NCBI GenBank assembly: GCA_016218635.1
Contig: JACRDJ010000077.1
Coordinates: 1 to 5,744, forward strand
Direction of reading: 5' to 3'
DNA from: Candidatus Iainarchaeum sp.
GTDB lineage: Archaea > Iainarchaeota > Iainarchaeia > Iainarchaeales > JAFGBZ01
Length of the DNA: 5,744 nucleotides
The translations under genes and the position numbers were made by a program. Below are positions 1 to 5,109 of the stretch, piece after piece. How positions within the stretch are numbered: position 1 is the stretch's first letter; each line of letters begins with the position of its first letter. Under the pieces are notes generated by a model. The model made no database searches, was not told where the DNA came from, and saw only the letters and a program-made list of their open reading frames with translations.

Positions 1-336
1 AATTCCATCAAAGCCCACGAACAGAAACTCACGGCCTACGCCCTCGAAGAAATGAAAAAAAATCCCGCTATCACCGTGCACGGCCCCCAGGACCCCCAGA
101 AACAGGGCGGAACCATCCTCTTTGAAGTCAACGGAATTCCCGCCCACGAAGTGGCGCTTGCCCTCGACCAACTGGAAAACATCGCCATCCGAAGCGGCAT
201 GCACTGCGCCCAGCCATTTGTGAACAAAATCAACCCCGCCGGACTCTGCCGGGCCAGCTTCTACCTCTACACCACCCGTGAAGAAATCGACCGGCTGGTC
301 AGCACCCTTTCCAAAATCACGGAATGGAAAAAATAA
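1..336 (+). CDS. sufS: Cysteine desulfurase, SufS type (C-terminal part, 5' truncated by the window)
   Basis: This is the end of a PLP-dependent class V aminotransferase-fold enzyme that takes sulfur from L-cysteine as an enzyme-bound persulfide, for Fe-S cluster assembly or other sulfur transfer in the cytosol. The reading frame is open from base 1, giving 111 residues before the TAA at 334-336; family members are about 400 residues, so roughly the last quarter is present. The key motif is RSGMHCAQP, with the persulfide-carrying cysteine at bases 205-207. The R-x-G-x-H-C-A form matches group II (SufS/CsdA) enzymes rather than the SSGSAC form of NifS/IscS. The segment from GGTILFEVNGIPAHEV to the motif is the usual small C-terminal domain. 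The PLP lysine lies outside the window. No suf partner genes are visible to the right; partners may lie to the left. Confidence 0.93.
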   Translation, partial: NSIKAHEQKLTAYALEEMKKNPAITVHGPQDPQKQGGTILFEVNGIPAHEVALALDQLENIAIRSGMHCAQPFVNKINPAGLCRASFYLYTTREEIDRLVSTLSKITEWKK

Positions 337-355
337 ACCGTTTCACTCAACAAAC

Positions 356-371
356 CCGGAATGTCTTCCGG
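356..371. terminator. Short inverted repeat between convergent genes, possible bidirectional terminator
   Basis: Between the sufS stop (336) and the stop of the minus-strand ATPase gene (380) there are 43 bases. They hold a perfect 6-bp inverted repeat, CCGGAA at 356-361 and TTCCGG at 366-371, with loop TGTC. Reading leftward, an A-run at 328-333 would give a U-rich stretch in the minus-strand transcript, which is the usual archaeal termination signal. The hairpin is short and CCGGAA/TTCCGG is common throughout the window because of codon use, so this is suggestive only. Confidence 0.35.
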
Positions 372-379
372 TTGATTCC

Positions 380-1102
380 TTATTCAGTATTGAACGGAAG
401 CAGCAGTCTCCGGACAAGAGGCGTTTGAGGCAACCGAAGAACATCCTGAATCTTTCCGGACTGCACGATTTTTCCATCCATCAGAATGGCCACATGCTCC
501 CCGAAAAAGAAGGCTTCCTCCGGACTATGCGTAACCAGAATGACGGGAATCTCCAGTTTCTGAAACAGCCGTTTTAACTGGGTGGCCACCTCAAGCTTGG
601 TGACCTGATCAATGCCGGAAAGCGGTTCATCCAGCAAAAGAAGCGAAGGCCCAATAGCCAGCGCACGGGCCAAAGCCACCCGCTGGCGCTGACCCCCGGA
701 AAGCTCCTGAATCTTTTTGTTTTCAAACCCGGAAAGCTCCACCAAACCCAGCATCCGGACACCCATCCATTCCCGCTCTTTTTCACTCACATGCCTCATG
801 GCCAGACCATAAACCACGTTTTCAAGCACGTTCAGATGGGGAAACAAACCATAATCCTGGGGCAAAAAACCAATGTTTCGTTTTTCCATCGGCGTAACCG
901 TAATATCGGTTCCATTCAGCATAATGCGCCCTTCCTTCGGAACGACCAGGCCCAGAACGGCGTGCAGGAGCGTGCTCTTCCCGGTCCCGGACGGACCCAT
1001 CAACACCAGGGTCTGGGCGGGCAAAACATCCAGCGAGAACTGATCAAGCACCTTTTGCGCGCCATAACCCACGCTAATTCCCTGAATGGACAAACCAGTC
1101 AT
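380..1102 (-). CDS. modC: Molybdate-type ABC importer, ATP-binding subunit
   Basis: This 240-residue cytosolic ATPase should power the permease encoded just upstream. All nucleotide-binding motifs are present: Walker A GPSGTGKS at residues 36-43, Q-loop Gln82 in GFLPQDYGLFPH, signature LSGGQRQR from residue 134, Walker B LLLLDE at 154-159 and the H-loop His192. This pattern is typical of importer ATPases of the molybdate, sulfate and polyamine group. At 240 residues it is a bare nucleotide-binding domain and lacks the C-terminal TOBE/Mop domain of long ModC proteins (about 350 residues). Its ATG overlaps the permease stop as ATGA (1099-1102), with a GAGAGGGG stretch just upstream, so translation is probably coupled. 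The molybdate assignment comes mainly from the permease; tungstate or sulfate remain possible. Confidence 0.85.
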   Translation of the reverse strand: MTGLSIQGISVGYGAQKVLDQFSLDVLPAQTLVLMGPSGTGKSTLLHAVLGLVVPKEGRIMLNGTDITVTPMEKRNIGFLPQDYGLFPHLNVLENVVYGLAMRHVSEKEREWMGVRMLGLVELSGFENKKIQELSGGQRQRVALARALAIGPSLLLLDEPLSGIDQVTKLEVATQLKRLFQKLEIPVILVTHSPEEAFFFGEHVAILMDGKIVQSGKIQDVLRLPQTPLVRRLLLPFNTE

Positions 1103-1893
1103 TTGAAGCCCCTCTCCGCAGTGGAAGTGATGCGCTTAAAGGAAACCAATGCCAGCGTGGAAGCGCTCGTGGCCAGAATGGTGGCCGCCAGGGCCGAAGC
1201 CGTCATGGCCGAAGAAACCGAAATATACGTGGGAATGGTTTCCGTTTTTCCGGGAATAACCCCCGCAAAAATAAGTGTCCCGCCCAGTTCACCCATGGCC
1301 CGGGCCCAGCATAGGGCCGTACCTGCGGCAATTTCCCTAAAAGACAACGGAAGATAAATGGTTACCAATACCTGAAAAGGACTGGCACCCAGGGAACGGG
1401 CCGTAAAATCAATCCCCGATTTCCGGATTTCCCGAAACCGCCGGCCCACATACGATATCACAAAAGGGGCCGAAATGAAGAATTTGGCAATCACCAGCGC
1501 CGAAAAAGTGAAAGCCAGGTTCACATGAAACGGGGAAGCCGGACCCAGCATCAGCAACAAAATCATCCCCTCCGCGATGGGAGGAAAGGTCTGCGGAACA
1601 TCCACCACCAGGGTTTCAATCAGATTCCTGGCCGGAAAAGACCGGGTGGCAAACACGTACGCCAACGGAATCCCGAAAACCAATGCCAGAAAAGCGGTGG
1701 CAAACGAGGAAGTGACGCTTAATCCCAAAGCCACCAGAATGCGTTCGTTCGAAAACGCGGAAACCACATCCTGCCAGGAACTCCAGGCGGCCACATACTG
1801 GTAAAGAATGGTGAAAACGGCAAACACGGCCGTGCATGCAGCCAGCCCGTAAATAATCAGAATGGCCTTCCCGGAATCCCATTTGCCCAGCAT
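1099..1893 (-). CDS. modB: Molybdate-type ABC importer, permease subunit
   Basis: This is a 264-residue inner-membrane permease of the binding-protein-dependent transport family, with hydrophobic segments near residues 9-33, 54-81, 107-120, 128-148, 185-211 and 232-251. The EAA-type loop that docks on the ATPase is at about 165-190 (ARSLGASPFQVLVTIYLP). It is followed by MGELGGTLIFAG and then IPGKTETIP, which resemble the ModB stretch ending in IPG-x-T-x-TIP and so favour molybdate or tungstate over sulfate. I chose the ATG at 1891-1893 because GGTGA (complement of 1901-1905) sits 7 bases upstream and because 264 residues suits the family. Longer starts at ATG 1947 or TTG 1962 would lie in or beside the predicted promoter box. 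It overlaps modC by 4 bases. No periplasmic-type binding protein gene is adjacent. Confidence 0.85.
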   Translation of the reverse strand: MLGKWDSGKAILIIYGLAACTAVFAVFTILYQYVAAWSSWQDVVSAFSNERILVALGLSVTSSFATAFLALVFGIPLAYVFATRSFPARNLIETLVVDVPQTFPPIAEGMILLLMLGPASPFHVNLAFTFSALVIAKFFISAPFVISYVGRRFREIRKSGIDFTARSLGASPFQVLVTIYLPLSFREIAAGTALCWARAMGELGGTLIFAGVIPGKTETIPTYISVSSAMTASALAATILATSASTLALVSFKRITSTAERGFK

Positions 1894-1900
1894 TGACCAT

Positions 1901-1905
1901 TCACC
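1901..1905 (-). promoter_or_regulatory. Ribosome binding site for the molybdate permease
   Basis: The minus strand reads GGTGA here, 7 bases before the ATG at 1893. It matches the GGAGGTGAT complement of the archaeal 16S rRNA end and decides the start in favour of 1893 over the upstream ATG (1947) and TTG (1962), neither of which has such a site. Confidence 0.6.
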
Positions 1906-1947
1906 AGCAGGAAAGCGGTTAAAAAGAAAACGCTTTTGCGGACCCAT

Positions 1948-1960
1948 TATTTTTAAAATC
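1948..1960. promoter_or_regulatory. Shared TATA-like box for crcB (+) and the molybdate operon (-)
   Basis: The sequence TATTTTTAAAATC is close to palindromic around 1954. On the plus strand its centre lies 27 bases before the crcB ATG (1981), which predicts a transcript starting at or beside the start codon. On the minus strand the same distance gives a start near 1927 and a leader of about 34 bases carrying the GGTGA site of the permease. One box can therefore explain both divergent units. This is inferred from position and composition. Confidence 0.5.
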
Positions 1961-1980
1961 AAATCAGCGGGAAAGTATGC

Positions 1981-2361
1981 ATGTACCTGATCTGGCTGAT
2001 CGGCATCGGCGGATTCCTGGGTGCCATTGCCCGCTACCTGGTGGGCGGATGGATCCAGAACGGCATCACCGCCTTTCCGCTGGGAACCCTGACCGTTAAT
2101 TTTTCCGGGAGCCTTCTTTTGGGCCTCATCATGTATTCATCCGAGTACCTGGGATTTTTCAGCGAAGAAACCCGTGTCTTTCTGACCATCGGGTTCCTGG
2201 GCGCCTTCACCACCATGTCCACGTTCAGCTACGAATCATTCCGGCTCATGGAACAGAATAACTGGGTCCTGTTCGGAATCAACGTGGCCGGAACAATCCT
2301 GCTCACCATTTTTGCAGTATACCTGGCCAAACTGGCCGTGCTGAAAATCGGAGGGATGTGA
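1981..2361 (+). CDS. crcB: Fluoride channel CrcB/Fluc
   Basis: This 126-residue membrane protein has the length of the Fluc family, whose dual-topology dimers let fluoride leave the cell. Four hydrophobic segments are seen near residues 2-23, 33-56, 66-85 and 96-120. Conserved pieces are GGFLGAIARY (10-19), PLGTLTVNFSGS (33-44, with pore Asn40) and GFLGAFTTMSTFSYE (71-85), the TM3 break that binds the central sodium and lines the pore. In that motif Met79 stands where many homologues have the first pore Phe; Phe82 keeps the second. The ATG at 1981 lies 27 bases after a TATA-like box, so the mRNA is probably leaderless, leaving no room for a fluoride riboswitch. The DUF190 gene starts directly after its stop. 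Confidence 0.95.
   Translation: MYLIWLIGIGGFLGAIARYLVGGWIQNGITAFPLGTLTVNFSGSLLLGLIMYSSEYLGFFSEETRVFLTIGFLGAFTTMSTFSYESFRLMEQNNWVLFGINVAGTILLTIFAVYLAKLAVLKIGGM
2350..2354 (+). promoter_or_regulatory. Ribosome binding site for the DUF190 gene
   Basis: GGAGG lies inside the last codons of crcB, 7 bases before the ATG at 2362. It supports separate initiation of the DUF190 gene on a shared crcB transcript. Confidence 0.65.
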
Positions 2362-2730
2362 ATGAAAAAAGAATCGGAAGCCATCCTGCTGCGGATCTTC
2401 ATCGGGGAAGAAGACTCATTTGAAGGAAAACCATTATACCGCTACATCGTGGAAATGCTCAAAAAAGAAGGGATTGCCGGAGCCACCGTGGTCAGGGGAA
2501 TCACCGGTTTCGGAAAAACCAGCCGCATTCACTCCACCTCAATCCTCCGCCTGTCCACGGACCTGCCCATCCTCATCGAAGTCACGGACACGAAGGAAAA
2601 CATCGAGCGCGTCAGGCCCAAAATAGAGGAAGCCATCACGGAAGGACTCATCACCGAAGAAAACGTGAAAATCATTTTCTACGAAGGGAACGAAAAAAAA
2701 GCCAGAAATCGGAATGAGAAAAACCGCTAA
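2362..2730 (+). CDS. DUF190 family protein, CrcB partner
   Basis: This is a 122-residue soluble protein of the DUF190 family, small proteins with a PII-like fold and no settled function. The family pattern is plain: LLRIFIGEEDSFEGKPLY (9-26), GIAGATVVRGITGFGKTSRIHS (37-58), LRLSTDLPILIEVTD (62-76), then a helix and EGLITEENVKIIFYEG (94-109). After about residue 110 there is a basic, charged tail (NEKKARNRNEKNR) beyond the usual domain end. The gene begins on the base after the crcB stop, with GGAGG 7 bases upstream, so the two are surely cotranscribed. The pairing with crcB recurs in other microbes and suggests a role in fluoride resistance, perhaps modulating the channel, but that is inference. 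Its stop overlaps the converging permease gene by 4 bases. Confidence 0.9.
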   Translation: MKKESEAILLRIFIGEEDSFEGKPLYRYIVEMLKKEGIAGATVVRGITGFGKTSRIHSTSILRLSTDLPILIEVTDTKENIERVRPKIEEAITEGLITEENVKIIFYEGNEKKARNRNEKNR

Positions 2731-3476
2731 ATCTGTATCCGGGAAAATATCCTGGCACCCACCGCCAGTGTCACCAATGTCAGCACCAGCATCACCAGAA
2801 AGTCCGCAACCAGGCCAATATGGGAAATGCCCGTCAGGGAAGCACGCAGCCCATCCACCCCATACGAGAGCGGGTCAAGCAAGGTAACCGTTTTGATGAT
2901 TCCCGAAAGCCCTTCAATGGGAAACAAGGCCCCGGAAAGAAAGAATACCGGCATCACCAGAAAATTCATAATCAGCGGAAACGCCTGCATGTCCTCCAGC
3001 AAAGAAGCAATCGCGGTTCCCAGCGCGGTAAAAAACATGGCAATCAGAAACATGAAGACGAATGAAAGCGGAATGCCCGCCAAGTCAGTAGGCCGAAACC
3101 CGATCAGCAGGCAGACCGCAAAAACAATGAGACCCTGCATGCAGGCCACACTGGCCCCGCCCAATACGCGGCCCAGCATGATTTTCCACCGCGGAACGGG
3201 CGCCACCAGGGTTTCCTTGAGGAACCCGAACTGACGGTCCCAGATAACCTCAATGCCCGAAAACATGGCGCTAAACAGAATGCTCATGGCAATGATGCCG
3301 GGCGCAATGAACTGAATGTAGCTGCCCCCGCCGGCCTTCTCGAAAATGGGGCCAAACCCAAACCCCAACGCCAGCAAAAAAAGAAGGGGCTGACCCAGCG
3401 AACCGATCATGCGGGGCTTGGAACGCCAATAGCGTTTCAATTGGCGCAGCCACATCATGAAAAGAACCGAAGTCAT
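2727..3476 (-). CDS. ABC-2 type transporter permease (exporter)
   Basis: This 249-residue membrane subunit belongs to an ABC-2 exporter of the DrrB/NodJ kind. Six hydrophobic segments lie near residues 27-45, 55-75, 107-127, 137-159, 167-187 and 222-243. The conserved loop after the second segment, FGFLKETLVAPVPRWKIMLGR (about 83-103), and LDPLSYGVDGLR (200-211) are hallmark ABC-2 motifs. The substrate cannot be read from sequence; relatives export drugs, lipids or glycans. The ATG at 3474-3476 overlaps the ATPase stop as ATGA, so I prefer it to the GTG at 3485, which would add three residues. Translation is probably coupled to the ATPase gene. The TAG stop overlaps the DUF190 stop from the opposite strand (2727-2730). 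Confidence 0.9.
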   Translation of the reverse strand: MTSVLFMMWLRQLKRYWRSKPRMIGSLGQPLLFLLALGFGFGPIFEKAGGGSYIQFIAPGIIAMSILFSAMFSGIEVIWDRQFGFLKETLVAPVPRWKIMLGRVLGGASVACMQGLIVFAVCLLIGFRPTDLAGIPLSFVFMFLIAMFFTALGTAIASLLEDMQAFPLIMNFLVMPVFFLSGALFPIEGLSGIIKTVTLLDPLSYGVDGLRASLTGISHIGLVADFLVMLVLTLVTLAVGARIFSRIQI

Positions 3477-4270
3477 CGTCCCCACATCCGCCGCTGCATG
3501 CGCATGCCTTCCGCGGCCGAAGCCTCTTCCTCGCGGATGGAGTGACCCGTAAGCTTCAGAAACGCCTCCTCCAGCGAACCGGAACTGGTGGATTCCCTGA
3601 TTTCCTGCGGGGTTCCCACCGTGATGATTTTTCCGCGATCAATGACGGCCACACGGCCGGAAACCCTTTCGGCCTCCTCCATGTAATGGGTGGTAAAAAA
3701 AACGGTCATCCCCCGGCTCTGATTGAGATTCTTAACGTAATTCCACATGTGATTACGCGTCTGCGGATCCAGCCCGATGGTGGGCTCATCGAGGAAAAGA
3801 ATCTGTGGAGCATGAATGAGGGCACGCGCAATCTCCAGGCGGCGCTTCATTCCGCCCGAAAAAGTCTTCACCAGATCATTCCGGCGCGCATGCAGGTCAA
3901 CCAGCACCAGAAGCGAATCGATTTTAGGCACAAGCTCCGCCTTTTCAACACCATACAACGCCCCATGAAACTCCATATTCTCGTAAGCCGTCAGCTCGTC
4001 ATCCAGGCTGGGATCCTGAAAGACAATCCCGAACGAACTGCGGATTTCGTCCTTTTCCGACGAATCAAACCCATTCACCCGAATTATGCCGGAAGTGGGA
4101 TCCAGCAACGTGGTCAGCATCTTAATCGTAGTGGTCTTGCCTGCCCCATTCGGGCCCAGAAAAGCAAAAATTTCCCCCCGGTTCACCTCAAAAGAAACGG
4201 AATCAACCGCAACAAAAGAATTAAATTTCCGGACCAGGTCCTTCACTTCAATAATCGGCGACAAATTCAT
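3473..4270 (-). CDS. ABC-2 exporter ATP-binding protein, DrrA-like
   Basis: This 265-residue ATPase drives the adjacent ABC-2 permease. Motifs seen are Walker A GPNGAGKT (39-46), Q-loop Gln85 in VFQDPSLD, signature SGGMKRR (138-144), Walker B ILFLDE (157-162), D-loop GLDP (166-169) and H-loop His195 in TTHYMEEAE. The SGGMKRR signature, DPSLD and the C-terminal SLEEAFLKLTG are typical of the drug-resistance (DrrA/CcmA) branch. About 25 residues follow that motif, rich in Glu and Arg. I chose the ATG at 4270 because GGGTGGTGGA lies right before it; the GTG at 4291 would share a base with the upstream stop and has no ribosome site. It follows the stalk protein gene by 20 bases and overlaps the permease by 4, so the three probably form one operon. 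Confidence 0.92.
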   Translation of the reverse strand: MNLSPIIEVKDLVRKFNSFVAVDSVSFEVNRGEIFAFLGPNGAGKTTTIKMLTTLLDPTSGIIRVNGFDSSEKDEIRSSFGIVFQDPSLDDELTAYENMEFHGALYGVEKAELVPKIDSLLVLVDLHARRNDLVKTFSGGMKRRLEIARALIHAPQILFLDEPTIGLDPQTRNHMWNYVKNLNQSRGMTVFFTTHYMEEAERVSGRVAVIDRGKIITVGTPQEIRESTSSGSLEEAFLKLTGHSIREEEASAAEGMRMQRRMWGR

Positions 4271-4282
4271 TCCACCACCCCC
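4271..4282 (-). promoter_or_regulatory. Ribosome binding site for the ABC-2 ATPase
   Basis: The minus strand carries a G-rich GGGGGTGGTGGA just before the ATG at 4270, including GGTG matches to the archaeal 16S end. It supports the ATG over the GTG at 4291. Confidence 0.55.
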
Positions 4283-4290
4283 GCAATTCA

Positions 4291-4926
4291 CTAACAGGTC
4301 TGGGTCACGGAAGGCGAGAACTCCAGGTACTTATTGTCCGGCAAAGCAAGGTGCAGCGTGAAAGAACCACTGGAACCCAGATAAAGATAGGCACGGGAAG
4401 CTTCCACAAAACCAAACCGCTTGGAATCCAGCGGCTTCAAAAAGAGCTTCTTCTGAAACTGCAGGGAATCACTCCAGGAACCCTTATTCACATCCACCCG
4501 CACCAATCCGCTCAGATTAAAGTCCGTAACCGAAACGTTCTTGAGCTTGAACGCCCGGACCGCCACCCCATTCGTTCCCCCCACCGTTGGATCCTCCAGG
4601 CAGGCCGTCTCAAACTCACTCACCTGAAAACCGGAAAGCTTCACGGGCTCGGCCGGAGGCGGCGGAGTAACCGGCGGAGGAGTCACAGGAGGCGGAGTAA
4701 CCGGCGGCGCATTAACATCCGGCTCCGGCGGAACCAAATCATCCGATGATGGTCCAACAGAATCATTGGAGGAAAGGGATGCGTTCGAGTCCCCGGAACC
4801 CGTCTGGGAAGGAACCCAGACCAGGAAATAAAATCCGGCACCCACCACCAGCACAAACACCAGGAACAAAACAAACAAAAGGCCCAACACACCCGCAATC
4901 AGGGCAACCTTGTACTTGGATTCCAT
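4291..4926 (-). CDS. Membrane-anchored surface protein with Pro-rich PPVTP stalk, function unknown
   Basis: I do not recognise the family of this 211-residue protein. Residues 8-38 form one long hydrophobic segment after a short lysine-bearing N terminus (MESKYK), which fits a membrane anchor with the rest outside. Residues 41-70 are Ser/Asp/Asn-rich. Residues 74-88 are three exact PPVTP units in a Pro linker that runs to about 95. Residues 96-211 look like a compact beta-rich domain with alternating hydrophobics (VRAFKLKNVSVTDFNLSG) and two cysteines, Cys109 and the last residue Cys211, which could pair. There are four N-glycosylation sequons (N48, N54, N130, N137). The ATG lies about 27 bases after a TATA-like box, suggesting a leaderless mRNA. 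An ABC-2 exporter follows in the same direction 20 bases on, hinting at a shared process at the cell surface. Confidence 0.8.
   Translation of the reverse strand: MESKYKVALIAGVLGLLFVLFLVFVLVVGAGFYFLVWVPSQTGSGDSNASLSSNDSVGPSSDDLVPPEPDVNAPPVTPPPVTPPPVTPPPPAEPVKLSGFQVSEFETACLEDPTVGGTNGVAVRAFKLKNVSVTDFNLSGLVRVDVNKGSWSDSLQFQKKLFLKPLDSKRFGFVEASRAYLYLGSSGSFTLHLALPDNKYLEFSPSVTQTC
4663..4707 (-). repeat. Three tandem 15-base repeats coding PPVTP
   Basis: This stretch codes for three consecutive PPVTP pentads in the stalk of the membrane protein. The DNA copies differ at third positions, mixing CCG, CCT and GTT/GTG, so the repeat is kept at protein level and is not a very recent duplication. The threonines could be glycosylated. 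Confidence 0.75.
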
Positions 4927-4947
4927 CGCATCAACTAAATCCCAACT

Positions 4948-4958
4948 GGTTAAAAAGG
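4948..4958. promoter_or_regulatory. Shared TATA-like box for tRNA-Arg (+) and the stalk-protein operon (-)
   Basis: GGTTAAAAAGG, with TTAAAAA at 4950-4956, is centred 27 bases before the stalk-protein ATG on the minus strand and 29 bases before the tRNA 5' end (4982) on the plus strand. Both distances fit an archaeal TATA box, so one element may serve both. The whole divergent gap is 55 bases. Confidence 0.45.
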
Positions 4959-4981
4959 TTTTTTGAAGCCAACATAAACAG

Positions 4982-5056
4982 GGACCGGTAGCGCAGCCTG
5001 GATAGCGCAGTTCTCTCCTAAGGAAAAGGTCGTGGGTTCAAATCCCACCCGGTCCG
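4982..5056 (+). tRNA. tRNA-Arg, anticodon CCT (reads AGG)
   Basis: A full 75-base cloverleaf can be folded by eye. The acceptor GGACCGG (4982-4988) pairs with CCGGTCC (5049-5055), followed by discriminator G5056. The D arm is GCGC/GCGC with loop AGCCTGGATA, including GG and A20, an arginine identity base in bacteria. The anticodon loop is CTCCTAA (5015-5021) with anticodon CCT at 5017-5019. The T arm is GTGGG/CCCAC with loop TTCAAAT. The anticodon stem GTTCT/GGAAA is weak: position 27-43 is G-A, and 31-39 is a U-G wobble. There is no intron and no encoded CCA (GATCA follows). A TATA-like box lies about 29 bases upstream. Confidence 0.95.
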
Positions 5057-5079
5057 ATCACCCCTCAATCCCCATTCCA

Positions 5080-5088
5080 TTAAAAAAA
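5080..5088 (+). promoter_or_regulatory. TATA-like box for the FAD oxidoreductase gene
   Basis: TTAAAAAAA is centred about 27 bases before the ATG at 5110, the same spacing as for crcB and the stalk protein, so a leaderless mRNA is likely. An AGGAG at 5092-5096 is 13 bases from the ATG, too far for a standard ribosome site. Confidence 0.45.
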
Positions 5089-5109
5089 CCTAGGAGCAAC
5101 AAGAACCCT

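Noticed and set aside
1..6. AATTCC at the first base as an EcoRI cloning end
   Set aside because: A single match at a window edge is expected by chance often enough and nothing else suggests a cloning junction.
791..1357. Plus-strand open frame of 188 codons antisense to the molybdate genes
   Set aside because: It lies opposite two clear ABC genes, has no family-like sequence or ribosome site, and is a by-product of their codon use.
1894..1962. Longer N terminus for the molybdate permease (TTG 1962 or ATG 1947)
   Set aside because: These starts lack a ribosome site and lie in or next to the predicted promoter box; the ATG at 1893 has GGTGA 7 bases upstream.
1900..1980. Fluoride riboswitch before crcB
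   Set aside because: The predicted transcript starts at the crcB ATG and the upstream bases are promoter and permease coding sequence; no fold of that type is apparent by eye.
3542..4294. Plus-strand open frame of 250 codons antisense to the ABC-2 ATPase
   Set aside because: The opposite strand holds all ABC ATPase motifs; this frame is rich in odd residues with no recognisable domain.
5032..5109. Extended GTG start for the FAD oxidoreductase
   Set aside because: It begins inside the T arm of the tRNA; the added residues are low in family likeness, and the ATG at 5110 directly precedes the Rossmann strand and has a well-placed TATA-like box.
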